From Petrolisthes cinctipes (taxonomy: Eukaryota > Arthropoda > Malacostraca > Decapoda > Porcellanidae): a stretch of DNA of 64,000 nt. The stretch spans positions 1,550,001 through 1,614,000 of the forward strand of contig JAWQEG010001325.1 in the NCBI GenBank assembly GCA_033782935.1. Direction: 5' to 3'. Under the pieces are notes generated by a model that saw only the letters and a list, made by a program, of their open reading frames with translations, made no database searches and had not been told where the DNA came from. Within the stretch, counting starts at the first letter, position 1, and each line of letters opens with the position of its first letter. Made by a program: the position numbers and the translations under genes. Below are positions 10,419-20,849 of this stretch, piece after piece.

Positions 10419-11513
10419 GGTCAAGTAGGTGGCAGTCTTGCTTCTGCTAACATGTTACGTGATGGTAGTCTCCTGGTGAAAGTACTGAAGGCATCCCAGG
10501 TTAAGATCTCCTTAAACTGACGTAAATTCATAACTTGAAGGGGAAAGCCACCATTCTAGTGCGGCCAAATACCTGTAAAGGCGTCATTTTCCATAGGGAT
10601 TGGGCCGCTCTGAATGAGGCAGACATTTTGGAAGGAATGAAGGACCAAGGCGTTGTTGATGTTCAAAGTATGACCAGGATGAGAGAGAACAAGAGAGAGA
10701 AATTTGGCTTATGTTTCATGACTTTTGCTTCAGCCCAGATTCCGGACATGGTTAAGATTGGAAATAGTTCAGAAACCGATGCGTTGTTTCCGTTGCCAGA
10801 AATCGGACACACAGCATTGAGGTGCTTCAATAAAGATTCATTCACTTGTGGTAAATGTGCAGGTAGTCACGAGACGGAGTTGTGTACAGAGACAGTTCTC
10901 AGGTGTGCTAATTGTGGCGGCCCCCACCGGGCAAGAGCAGGTGACTGCAGGAGCCTTAAAGTGGAGACTGAAGCAATGGGCTCATGATGCCAGTTATGGT
11001 GAGGCAAAGAGGAAGGTGGAGGGGGTTAACCAAACTCCCACAGTTTCCTATGCTGCAGCTATGACTGGCACCACTGCTCCTGTAAATACAACTGATGTTA
11101 ACTTGACTATCCAGGCTTAAGATAATGAAATTAAAGAATTAAAGGATACAGTAAGCAAATTAACGCTTCAAGTAGAAAGTTTGACAAAGACAATAGCAGA
11201 AATTGTTGAATCAACCCAACAAAAGAAACACCACAAGGCTGATGATACCGTATCAGCTTCAAAATCTCATGTTCTCGCTCAGGTGACTCCCATGAAGCCT
11301 ACATCCGGGAGTCGTCCGGCTCGTCGCGAGACGAGCCGTTCGAGGACTGGCTCTGTACCTCAAGGAGAGGAACAGGCGTTGGAGGCTACCATCAAGAAAC
11401 CTGCCCGCGGGAGGTCCCCGGGAAGTGCAGGGGAGGAAGAAGGTCTTCCCTCCCAGCACAAAAATGTTCGGCCAGACGAACAAGGCCCCAAGAAACCCCA
11501 TAAACAGCGATAA
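10419..11513 (+). pseudogene. L2e ORF1, central and C-terminal part
   Basis: Resumes ORF1 with GQVGGSLASANMLRDGSLLV, then shifts phase near 10503 and meets a TAA. ATILVRPNTCKGVIFHRDW follows, then CCHC-type knuckles FTCGKCAGSHETELC and LRCANCGGPHRARAGDC. Another frameshift near 10970 leads into a low-complexity, probably coiled-coil stretch (NEIKELKDTVSKLTLQVESL) and a basic Arg/Pro/Ser tail ending at TAA 11511-11513. The role is nucleic-acid binding and RNP formation with the LINE RNA. One knuckle looks lost, since LPEIGHTALRCF runs straight into the next one. Confidence 0.82.
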
Positions 11514-14166
11514 TCTTCGCGCTAACCATACTCCAATGGAACTGTCGAAGTCTTAGAGCGAGATTAAATGAACTCAAACTTTTGGCTTGTTCTTATGCTG
11601 CCGATATTATTGCCCTTCAGGAAACTCATCTGAACGACCAAGTCGAAGACGAGGTTGTTCAGCTTCGGAACTACAGGTTAATTAGGAGGGACCGTGGGGG
11701 GAGGGGTGGAGGTGGAGTGGCAATCTACATCCGCCATAACCTCCCTTTCACTGATGTGCTCTGGAAAGTGTCGCTTGCAGAGTGAAATTCGGTTTCACCT
11801 ACCTGACTATCTGTTCTGTCTACTGTCCTCCTGATACAGTAACTTATGATGATGTTTTTGATCTACAGGACAGTCTGCCCTGTAGAAAATTAATTGTAGG
11901 ATATTTTAATGCTCATCATACCTTATGGGGTTCCCTACAGGATGACGGAGAGGGGGAGCAGATGGCTAGGCTAATCAGTGATTCCAATTTGGTTCTTCTG
12001 AACGACGGTAGTCCGACGAGAGTTGATGATAGTACTGGTAATTTTAGCGTCCTTGACCTATCTCTGGTCTCCCCATCAATTGCAGCCTCTTGCCAGTGGC
12101 TACCCATTGATGACTCATTGGGAAGTGACCATTTTCCTATTTTGATTAAATTTAAAAGCGACACTATTAAAGAGCCTTCTTTAACGTAAAAAAAGCAGAC
12201 TGGGTGTCCTTCACAAAGGGTGTCAATATTGAAATTGTTGGAGAAACCATTGATGATAAAGTAAATAATATTCAAGATAATATCCTCAAAGCCGCAATGG
12301 CAACAATTCCTAAGACTACGGTAGATAGCGCAAAGCATAGAGTTCCATGGTGGACGCCAGATTGCTGCAAGGTACTGTGTGAGAGGAATAGAGCCTACAG
12401 GCTTTTCAAAAATCACATTAGTGATGAGAACTTTTGCAAGTATATACTTGCGAGAGCTAGGGCTCGTCGAACCATCAGACAAGCCAAACGAGACTCCTGG
12501 CGATGCTTTGTCTCTAATATAAACAGTGAAACATCAATTTCCCAAGTCTGGTCCACTGTAAGAAAATTAAATAAGAAAAAAACCTCTAATAAAATACCAA
12601 CATTACTTTTAATAACATCAATTATGACGAACCTAGAGACATTGCTAACGCCCTCGCCAGGCAGTTCTCTTTGGCTAGCAGCTCTGAAAATTACCATCCA
12701 GCTTTCCTGCCCATCAAGGAAGCATCAGAGCTGCAGCATATTGACTTTGCCACAGGAGATGAATTAGATTACAACAGTGATCTAACAATGCAAGAGCTTG
12801 TCCAAGCCCTAGGAGCCTGTAGTGGGACATCCCCAGGACCCGATGAGATTCGGTATGAGATGATAAAGCATCTTGATCATGATTCCATGATCAAGATGTT
12901 GCAGGTGTTCAACGAGATTTGGAGGGGTCACACCTTTCCAGTCGTCCGTCCGGGAACCCCTGCGCCCCAGGGGGCACTGGCGTGAGGCCAATGGGGACCA
13001 GGCCCCAAGTTCAGGTACCCGGGGAGCCGAGTCATCCTCCCGGTAATGCCTTGGTGAGGCATTTGCAGCCGGGAGGCCATGGCAGTAGGCCCCCAGAAGG
13101 GCCGAGTTATCCGCCTGGGCGTCGCATGGCCCCGGAGGGCACTGGCGTGAGGTCCCTCAGAGCAAGACTCAACAACGTCGTAGAGTGTGTCGGTATAGAA
13201 TTATCAACAATCGATTCCCTGGTTTTAGTAAACATTGCACCATGGGTAACACCCCCCTTCACTATTGTGGATTCCTGGCTGCCAGGGGTTAAATCCCGGG
13301 TGCTGGAGGTGGAGGTACACCAAAGGTTTCGTGAAATAATTGTTCGACATCCATCATATTTCCATCTGTATACCGACGGTTCCAAGACGGATGAATGTGT
13401 GGGTGCAGGTGTGTGGTTGACTGAATGCCAGTTAAGATTCAGACTGCCGATTCATACATCTATTTTTATTGCAGAACTTTTTACTATTAATAAAGCTTTG
13501 GATTTTGCCCTATCGACTACCCAAGATAGGATAGTTCTTTTTACTGATTCATTAAGTATTCAAGCTATTAAATCCTTAAATACAACTAACAACGAAATAC
13601 ATGGTAATATCATTTCTAAGCTGTTTTGTGCCAATAAATCAATCAAGCTAATATGGGTACCTTCACATTATGGTATCTATGGCAATGCACAGGCTGATAT
13701 ACTAGCCGGGTCAACTGTTGATCTGGACCATTGCACAGTTCGTACGGATCTCAGGTGTTTTGTTTCCCTCATTAAGTCTCGAATTCATCGCCTGTGGCAA
13801 AGGCAGTGGACCAGATTAGACATCAGGAATAAAGTAAAAAAAGTTATTGAACCCTGGGCTACGTCATCATGGCGTCGTCGCAGGGACAAGGTGGTGTTGG
13901 CCCGTCTAAGGGTCAATGCCACATGGGTAACAAACCTCGAACCCTACGTTAATAGACAATTCCCACCTCAATGTATAGAGTGTAATTCTATAATGTCTAT
14001 AAATCATTTAGTAATTTTTTGTAATAAATATAAAAACCAAAGAAGTAAAATAAAAATAAAATTTCAAGTTAAAAAAATGGCTTTCACCATAGAAAATATT
14101 CTGTCAGATGACAAGAATATTATAAACAAATTAATGAGTTTTCTGAGGGAGACAAAAACTTTATGA
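11504..14166 (+). pseudogene. L2e ORF2 (EN-RT-RNase H), deleted and frameshifted
   Basis: The frame opens at 11504 overlapping the end of ORF1, with no ATG before the endonuclease start (ILQWNCRSLRARLNELK). ALQETHL follows, then a shift at about 11785, GYFNAHHTLWG (the usual GDFN Asp is Tyr here) and GSDHFPILIKF. More shifts occur near 12190 and 12610. The RT begins (GTSPGPDEIRYEMIKHL) but stops at about 12945. The palm with YxDD is gone, replaced by a GC-rich block. RNase H then continues from about 13190 to 14166 with YTDGSKTDECVGAGV, AELFTINKAL, FTDSLSIQAI and VPSHYGIYGNAQADIL. A C-x2-C...H...C tail closes it. Confidence 0.85.
12945..13160 (+). other. GC-rich foreign-looking block replacing the RT palm
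   Basis: About 215 bp of GC-rich DNA in an AT-richer element. GGCACTGGCGTGAGG occurs near 12976 and again near 13139. It encodes a Pro/Gly-rich stretch and keeps an open frame from 12919 through the RNase H stop (415 codons). Its origin is not recognised; it could be rearranged LINE UTR sequence or a separate insertion. Confidence 0.6.
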
Positions 14167-14269
14167 CCTTATATAGATTGATATAATAAAATGGAACCAT
14201 TGGCTTAATGACCTTTGGCTATATGCCACTGGTTGATAGCCAAGAAATCCAACAAGGAAGGAGAAGTCA

Positions 14270-14639
14270 GTCAGTCTGTGAACAATGTGGTTCCTGGATC
14301 TTCTCCTGTTCCTCCAAGTTTGGTATTGTATAATTTTCCTCATGTGTTCCATAATTTAGGTTGCTCCAGCATTTACATTATTCTAACTTATTGTGGTTAG
14401 TGTCTGGTTATTGTTACCTTGTTGTATTATTGTTATTATTATTATAAGGTTACGTAGGTGGGATTCTGGGCCATTTTGTTTAACTTGTGTAGCTTATTCC
14501 TTCATGTTAATTAATATACCATATTAAAAATCCATTACTGACTTTACAATCTCCTTTTATATTCATGTGCGGTAGTAGTTTTCTGGATTCTCGTAAAATA
14601 TACCCCTAGACTTTGACTAGCTGAACTGCTCCCGTAACA
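14270..14639 (+). repeat. right half of the split LTR (ends CCCGTAACA)
   Basis: Starts after the second GGAGAAGTCA and ends CCCGTAACA, the inverted match of TGTTACGG at 5712. It contains an AATATACCATATTAAAAA-like AT stretch that could hold polyadenylation signals. Integrase-coding sequence of another gypsy element starts at the next base. Confidence 0.58.
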
Positions 14640-15365
14640 CCACCAATAATACAACCTTTAGAAAGAATTGCTATACACTTGACTGATATGACTTCTGGAG
14701 CTGATGGTAACCGTTATATTTTAGCCATCATTGATCACTTTTCACGATGTACTAAGTTTTACCCACTAAAACCTAAACACGCCAAGGGAATTGTAGCTAG
14801 GCTCACCCAGTTTGTTACAGACTTTGGTAGCCCTAGATCGTTGCTGTGTGACAACGCCAGGGAATTTACCGGCCAAGAAATGCGAACCTGGGCAGACCAG
14901 CATGGGGTGGAGCTGTTATTCTCCACACCTTACCATCCCAAGTCCAACGGGATGATCGAAAGGATACACTGGACCCTCAAGACGGTGTTGGCCCAGTTGT
15001 GTCATGAGGGCTACCCACAGCGTTGGCCTACCATGATAGCTGAGTGCCAAACGGTCATGAATTCAGCCGTCCACAGCAGTACCAGAGTCACACCGTATAT
15101 ATCCAACACGGAAGATATCCAACACGCAACATCACAGCGCCACTACTAACCATCAAATCTGATGCAGACAACACTGGGAGGCTCAAACAACTAATTCAAG
15201 AAGCAAGTACGGTATCTCTTAGAAGGTATCGTGCGGTGGCCAATAAAAAATAGAGAACATGAAAAATTAGAATAAGGAGCACTAGTGTGGGTAAAAACAG
15301 AAACAGAGTTACCAGGTACTTGTGCCAAACTGAACCCAAAATGGAAGGCCCTTGTAAGAAATGGA
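14640..15365 (+). pseudogene. gypsy-2 integrase (core and start of C-terminal module)
   Basis: The reading phase starts PPIIQPLERIAIHLTDM at the LTR edge, so the N-terminal zinc module is missing. HLTDM carries the first catalytic Asp, LLCDNAREF the second and NGMIERIHWTLK the Glu. Aromatic YRILAIIDHFSR-type sequence is standard for gypsy integrase. A frameshift falls near 15060-15120 (RVTPY region). Further along, ALVWVKTETE and CAKLNPKW mark the GPY/F-type module, which is interrupted at 15365 by the RTE element and resumes at 18359. Confidence 0.88.
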
Positions 15366-18351
15366 TTTTTTTTTTTTTTTTTTTATTTAAGGGCGTAGGT
15401 CATATCGACCCCTTGCTCTGCGTCTTCCTCTGACAGCTCCTTCCCACCAGTCTCCTCTGTTCAGGGCCATTTCCTCACATCGATGCAGAGGGAGGCCAAG
15501 ATCTTCAGGAATTTGGTCCTTCCATCGTTTAGGTGGTCTCCCCCTAGGTCGCCGTGCTGTGAAGTCTCCCCAATACGCTCTCCTGATGTAACTCTCTGGT
15601 GGTCTTCTCATTGTGTGTCCAAACCATTTCAGCCGTTTCCTTCTTATTATTTCAGTGATTGTTTCATTCACATTTAGTTCTCTTCTTATATGTTCATTAG
15701 TAACTCTTTGTATTCTTCTTATACCCATTATGGCTCTCAGGCATCTCATTTCAAACACTTCTAGTCTTCTTGTGTCCTCTGCTCTTAATGTCCAAGTTTC
15801 TCCTGCATAGATTGCTATTGGTAGGATCAAACTCTTGTACAGCCTGACTTTGAGCTTTAGTGAAATGTCTCTTCTGGACCACACAGTTCTCTGCAGTCTT
15901 CCGAATGCTGCCGATGCCAAAGCTATCCTTCTGTTTACATCCTTTGAAGTAAATGGTAGCATGCTGCCAAGGAAGACAAACTCATTAACCCTCTGCACCT
16001 CCTCTCCGTCTATTCTAATATTATCATCTCCATCTGTTAAAATCTTGCATTTCTTGTTGTTTATTTTCAGTCCCCACTTCATGCATGCTGTTTCAAGTTC
16101 TTGTGTGGATAATCCAAGCTTCCCAAAGATAACCGACAATAAAGTAGTGTCATCAGCGTATCTTATGTCAAGGCTCATTTTTTCTCTATAGTTTAGCTCT
16201 CTGTCTATGCTCTTAAGCTCTCTCATCACAAACTCCAAGAACAGGTTAAACAGTGCGGGTGATAAGATACAGCCCTGTCTAACACCAACTCTAACACAGA
16301 ACCACTCTGTCATAGAACCACCGATCATCACAGAGCACTGTGTATTCTCATACATCTTCTTTATAACATTAATCATTCTTTGATTGACACCCACAGAGCT
16401 CAGAAATATCCACAAAGCTTCCCTCCACACAGTATCAAAAGCTGATTTGAAGTCGATAAAGTTGAAATGTATCGGGACATTATGCTCTCTTGCCTTTTCC
16501 AGTATCTGTCTAGCAATAAATATTGCATCTATTGTACCTCTTCCTGTTCTAAATCCAAATTGGCTCTCACTCGCGGATTCTTCTAATATGCCCTCTATTC
16601 TCAAAAGAATTATCTTGCAGAATACTTTACAGGGTACCGATGTTAGGGATATTGCCCTGTAATTTTCTGGGTTTTGTTTATCACCTTTCTTGTGTATAGG
16701 GTTTATTAACAGCTTAGACCAATCATCAGGCGTATCCTCAAGATCCCATACCTTTTTGAACAGACATTGTAGCATCTCTACCATGTACCTCCCACCAGCC
16801 TTTAATACCTCAGCAGTAATATTATCCCATCCTGGGGATTTTTTGTTCTTCAGGGATTTTATTGATGTTTCCACTTCATGTTCAGTGGGTGGGTTATCAT
16901 TAATTTCCGCATCACCTTCCAGAACATCGTTTGGTGCTTCGTCATTGTGAGGAAATTCTGTGTTCAGCTGTGTGGTGAAATGATCTTGCCAACATCTAAG
17001 GACCTCTTCTTGTTCACATTGAATCGTTCCATTTTTGTCTTTAATTGTGTTTAGTTGTCTATACGGTTTCTTTTCCAGTTCTCTGACTGTCTTAAAGAGA
17101 TTATGACTGTTGTTATTCTTGAAATCTCTCTCTAACTGCTCTACCTTTTTCTCCATTGTTAATCTTTTCTGTTGCAACACTTCTGATTTAACTTGTCTGT
17201 TTATTGTCCTGTAGTTCTCTCGTAGTTCGTTGTTAGATGGTTGTTTAAGGTATTTTAATCGAGCCTCTCTTCTGTCATTGCATTTGTTTTCGAGTGCCTT
17301 TGGCATTCCCTCAACTTGCTTTTTCTTCTTGTAACCAACTGTCTCTTCAGTTATTTTGTTTGTAGTGTTCACATATTCTTCGTAAGCTTTTTGCACTGTT
17401 TGGTTTTCCATTCGGTCTATCAATGCTTCAAAAGCGCCGCCAATCTTTACAACAAATTCATTTCTTATCTCCTGATCTGTCAACTTCTCTACATCATACC
17501 GTCTGGGAGTTGTTTTGCTCTTACGTGGCTTCCTCATCTTCATATTTATGTTTGCCATCAACAGGGAGTGGTCCGAGCCCACATCCGCCGAATTGTACAC
17601 CCTTGAGTTTTTAGTGTTGTTCATTACTTCTCTGCTTACAATGATGTAGTCAATTTGGTTTCTAGTCCGTCCATCAGGTGAGATCCAGGTTGCTCTTCTT
17701 CCTGGTCGATGCTTGAAAAAGGAGTTACTTATTACCAGTCCATTGATAGCACAGAATTGCATTAGCATTTCACCTCTTTCATTTCTATCTCCAAGGCCAT
17801 ATTTGCCCGCTACTTCTGGCCACACTTCATTTGCTTCTGTTCCTATTTTTGCATTGAAGTCCCCCATCAATATTATTTTACTGTTCCTTTGTATTCTATC
17901 GAGATATGCTTGTACATCATCAAGAAATCGTTGGTATTCTTCATCTGGGTAACTAGTGTCAGGGGCATAAACTTGGAGAACATCTAAAAGACCCTCTCTC
18001 ATCTTAAAACTTGCTCCCATTAGTCTCTCTGAAATTTGTTGATAGTTTGTCATACTTTTTGTAGTTTCAGTCTCTATCAACAGTGCTACACCCTGTCTTC
18101 TAACTCCATCTCTTCGACTTGAGGCTATTATGGTGTATGCGTCATCGGTGAAGGCTTCTTCGTTCCCATCCCAGTGCGTCTCTGATATTCCCATTATCTT
18201 TATGTCAAGTCTCTTCATCTCCATCACCAACATATTTAATTTTCCTTCTTCATTCATTGTCCGAACGTTCCACGTAGCTACCGGGAGATTCTTCGCACCC
18301 TCTCTCTTTCGAGTGCCCGGGACTGAGGGCCATTGGTAGTTTTTAGCCATC
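15366..18351 (-). mobile_element. RTE-type LINE, apparently intact
   Basis: Minus-strand insertion with an A tail (T-run 15366-15384 on the given strand) and one long open frame. ATGGATT at 15361-15367 and 18352-18358 is the probable target duplication, and gypsy-2 integrase sequence continues on both sides. There is almost no 5' UTR, and the 3' UTR between stop and A tail is only a few bases. Compact form and a single EN-RT protein without RNase H fit the RTE clade. Confidence 0.85.
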
Positions 18352-18353
18352 AT
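15387..18353 (-). CDS. RTE endonuclease-reverse transcriptase, 988 aa
   Basis: Full EN plus RT in one uninterrupted frame. Endonuclease: TWNVRTM (Asn 29), ISETHWDG (Glu 58), LMGDFNAKIG (Asp 165, Asn 167) and GSDHSLLM (Asp 261, His 262). RT: NYRAISLTSVPCKVF (about 564), FNFIDFKSAFD (motif A Asp 634), VRQGCILSPALFN (about 691) and RYADDTTLLS (Asp 734/735). The C-terminal domain has RRKRLKWFGHTMRRP and RPRGRPPKRW, as in RTE proteins. Every catalytic residue I can check is present. The first ATG (18351-18353) straddles the target duplication, so the native start is probably the second ATG (18348-18350), one codon in. Best candidate in the window for a recently active enzyme. Confidence 0.93.
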   Translation of the reverse strand: MMAKNYQWPSVPGTRKREGAKNLPVATWNVRTMNEEGKLNMLVMEMKRLDIKIMGISETHWDGNEEAFTDDAYTIIASSRRDGVRRQGVALLIETETTKSMTNYQQISERLMGASFKMREGLLDVLQVYAPDTSYPDEEYQRFLDDVQAYLDRIQRNSKIILMGDFNAKIGTEANEVWPEVAGKYGLGDRNERGEMLMQFCAINGLVISNSFFKHRPGRRATWISPDGRTRNQIDYIIVSREVMNNTKNSRVYNSADVGSDHSLLMANINMKMRKPRKSKTTPRRYDVEKLTDQEIRNEFVVKIGGAFEALIDRMENQTVQKAYEEYVNTTNKITEETVGYKKKKQVEGMPKALENKCNDRREARLKYLKQPSNNELRENYRTINRQVKSEVLQQKRLTMEKKVEQLERDFKNNNSHNLFKTVRELEKKPYRQLNTIKDKNGTIQCEQEEVLRCWQDHFTTQLNTEFPHNDEAPNDVLEGDAEINDNPPTEHEVETSIKSLKNKKSPGWDNITAEVLKAGGRYMVEMLQCLFKKVWDLEDTPDDWSKLLINPIHKKGDKQNPENYRAISLTSVPCKVFCKIILLRIEGILEESASESQFGFRTGRGTIDAIFIARQILEKAREHNVPIHFNFIDFKSAFDTVWREALWIFLSSVGVNQRMINVIKKMYENTQCSVMIGGSMTEWFCVRVGVRQGCILSPALFNLFLEFVMRELKSIDRELNYREKMSLDIRYADDTTLLSVIFGKLGLSTQELETACMKWGLKINNKKCKILTDGDDNIRIDGEEVQRVNEFVFLGSMLPFTSKDVNRRIALASAAFGRLQRTVWSRRDISLKLKVRLYKSLILPIAIYAGETWTLRAEDTRRLEVFEMRCLRAIMGIRRIQRVTNEHIRRELNVNETITEIIRRKRLKWFGHTMRRPPESYIRRAYWGDFTARRPRGRPPKRWKDQIPEDLGLPLHRCEEMALNRGDWWEGAVRGRRRARGRYDLRP

Positions 18354-18358
18354 GGATT

Positions 18359-18558
18359 AATATATATATATTGGAGGACCCATTTACTGGGAAAAATATA
18401 AAAGAGGGCTGCAGAAAAATTCAAGCCCTATATGAACCACAGTGAAATAATAGTAGAACTTGGGGAAATGGGAGAAAATGATGAACAATATGAGGAAGAG
18501 GATATAGTACTTCCTCCACGTCATAGACGACCTCCCAGGAGACTCCTGGAGGAAATAT
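18359..18558 (+). pseudogene. gypsy-2 integrase C-terminal tail after the RTE insertion
   Basis: Downstream of the RTE the sequence reads ILEDPFTGKNI, then after a one-base shift HSEIIVELGEMGEN, an acidic stretch and RPPRRLLEEI before a stop at 18557-18559. This is the kind of tail found after the GPY/F module of gypsy integrases. It shows that the RTE landed inside the gypsy gene. Confidence 0.7.
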
Positions 18559-19504
18559 AGGAAAGAAAAAGGAAAACTTGTACAAAAGGAAAGTTAGAAA
18601 ATAAACCAAATAATAGGAAATAATTGTGATAAATGAATATAGGGAAAATTAGAAAAGGAAAAGGAAAAAAGGGAAAGTGAAAATGGGGAGAAAAACATAA
18701 TTGTGAAAATTAAGAGTAAGGGAAAATAGAGGAAAAGTTGTTAAAGTTGGAAAACGTCATGGTTCCCTAAACCTGAAGTCATGAAACCAGCTCATAATAA
18801 TGTTTGTGTTTGTAGAATTATAGGTGTTAGGTGACACTTAGTTTTAATGGGAAGAGGTGGTGATGGTGGGGAGTAGAAATACACCCCCACCATTTCCATA
18901 GGGCTCTTCCAGGATACAGTCAGTACCTTTATCAGGGCCCATGTATCACTTACTGCATTCCAGGTTGTCATGCCTTGCTGGATCTGAGGTTTGAATGGAG
19001 GAGTGAATGAAAATGAATGGGGTAATAGAATGTATGAAAACTCAGATCATGTTTGGGATAATCCCGGGTGGGTTGAGTGACGGTAGAACCTTATGGAAGT
19101 TCTCCCTGGGTTACGGAATTGACATTGGAGACTGACTGGGACGATGTGTCAATAATATCTATGGTATTTTAACATGTGAGGTAGGGTAAAGAATTATTTT
19201 CTGCTGGAAGGAAATCCAGTCTATAGACTGGAGGAGAAACAATTGGCAGTGAATCAACACTGACTAACAAATTTGGATGAATAGGGTGTCTAATGTTGTT
19301 CAGTTAGGTGTAACAAATTTGGATGAATAGGGTGTCTAATGTTATTCAGTTAGGTGTAGTGATAGTGACAATAGGTATGTGTGTAAAGAGTAAAAGGGGA
19401 GAATTGATTTAGGAATTAAAGGTGAAGGATAAAATAATTTTCACGGTAAATTTCAGCTAGGTAGGTTGGACGTGTGTTTTACTCCTATTTTTATATATAT
19501 ATAT
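18559..19504. other. gene-free region, probably gypsy-2 3' noncoding DNA
   Basis: Purine-rich for the first 200 bp (about 18560-18740), then mixed sequence. No frame with recognisable protein similarity. A 46-bp duplication at 19265-19356 is annotated separately. Confidence 0.5.
19265..19356. repeat. 46-bp tandem duplication
   Basis: Two adjacent copies (19265-19310, 19311-19356) differ at about one base, within ...CTAATGTTGTTCAGTTAGG versus ...CTAATGTTATTCAGTTAGG. Near-identity implies a recent slippage event. Confidence 0.9.
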
Positions 19505-20115
19505 TTATTTGGAGTATTTGCGGGTGATAGGGTAAGTTTTTGTTAGAAGATTGTACATAGTAGCCAGGCCTAGATTATCAATGACAAATAATGGTCGTGG
19601 TAGTAAACTTCGTGTGAAGATTTTACATATGAACAGTACAAATAATGTTTATAGTTAGATGTTAAATATGAATAATAATAATAATGATTATGGTTAGGTA
19701 AACGAGTGAAATAGAGGAAAAATTAAAACCCTAGGTGAGATTGATAGGGATGGAAAATATTATTTGAATTATAGGGAATAACCTGCATTTAGAATTATAA
19801 TTTATAATTACGAACAAAGCGTTCCTATGATATTACAGTAATAGTCACTGCATTTATCTGTAACTTAAAAAAATATTTTAGTTAGGATGGTCTATTCTGA
19901 GTGGTGGAGCAATACATACCTTGGATATATATAATACCGTAATATAATATTTTAACAGAGGAAGAAGGCAATGTATTTGAGCAAGGGAATATGTGTAAAG
20001 TACAGTATGTAAGTAAATATACACCTTTAATGGTATAACTTATGAGAATGCCAGAAAATGAAATACGATGGTCACTACTTTGCTTGAAGGGGGTTGGAGA
20101 GGAAGGAAGAAGGGA
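19505..20115 (+). repeat. dispersed repeat, plus-strand copy (partner 32072-32712)
   Basis: Reverse-complement similarity to 32072-32712 across about 600 bp. Shared strings include GGAGTATTTGCGGGTGATAG and AGGCCTAGATTATCAATGA. Indels are common, so this is an old family. No coding frame was found. The family could be LTR or internal noncoding DNA of a gypsy element, since it lies downstream of gypsy-2. Confidence 0.75.
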
Positions 20116-20849
20116 GTTCAATGCTTTTCTCCTTCTCAGAGTAGGGTGGGGGAGAGAAAGAAGGGGATAGGTGGAGCCTGTGGACTGACGTGGTATATAC
20201 GTCACACTATGATCGTTCGTATCCCAGTGTTAAATTTCATAAAAATGACGCATTTCTCGGGGACAAGTGCCTTAATTATTCACTTTTGGTAATCCATTAT
20301 AGTGCCAAAAATTAGCGGAAGGTGTGAAATAACACGTGACAAAACATCATACTGATCCAACCTTTAGTTACAGAGTTATTCCCGAAAAACAGTGCGACAT
20401 GGGCCCTGAAAGCGTTAGTAGTTTATTGTAAATTATGGGGATAGTATATTGCAATAATTATATACATAAATGTCATTCACACAGCCAAAATATGATTGCG
20501 TAGCCTTAAAAAAACAATTAATTATACATGTCAAACAGGGAGTCAAGCTTGTATCGGCTCGAAATGTATGTTCGTGCTTGTGTGGCATATTAATCGTTGG
20601 AGTGGGCTGTCGTCCAGAAAGGATACGAACCATATCTCAGGCCCAAACTCAGGTGGGCTAGAGACTGTGGTGCGCGAGTGTACATATGTATGTATGTATG
20701 TAAGTATGTATTTATATATATATATATATATGTATGTACTGTATGTAAGTATGCATGTATATACGTATGTATGTACGTATTTTTATATGTATGTATAGTC
20801 GCGGTCAATAATAATCATCCACATATGGGTATCTCAAACAATTTACTAT
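20116..20849. other. gene-free region with GTAT/TA microsatellite
   Basis: Nothing coding. About 20676-20800 is an interrupted (GTAT)n array with a (TA)n core; open frames over it on both strands are low-complexity Tyr/Val/Cys translations and not genes. Confidence 0.75.

Larger units (their letters stand above)
5915..14259 (+). mobile_element. RNase H-bearing LINE L2e, split by a hAT element
   Basis: Bounded by the 10-bp direct repeat GGAGAAGTCA at 5905-5914 and 14260-14269, read as the target-site duplication. It has a 5' UTR, ORF1 with gag-like knuckles, and ORF2 with EN, partial RT and RNase H. Its own length is about 4.74 kb once the 3595-bp hAT and one 8-bp duplication are subtracted. 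Multiple frameshifts make it a fossil. It ends after TATATGCCACTGGTTG-type sequence without an A tail. Confidence 0.75.

Noticed and set aside
15483..18339. Several plus-strand frames of 60-118 codons
   Set aside because: Antisense shadows of the intact minus-strand RTE protein.
20676..20805. Replication origin or matrix region in the TA/GTAT tract
   Set aside because: Simple microsatellite explains it; nothing else supports a function.
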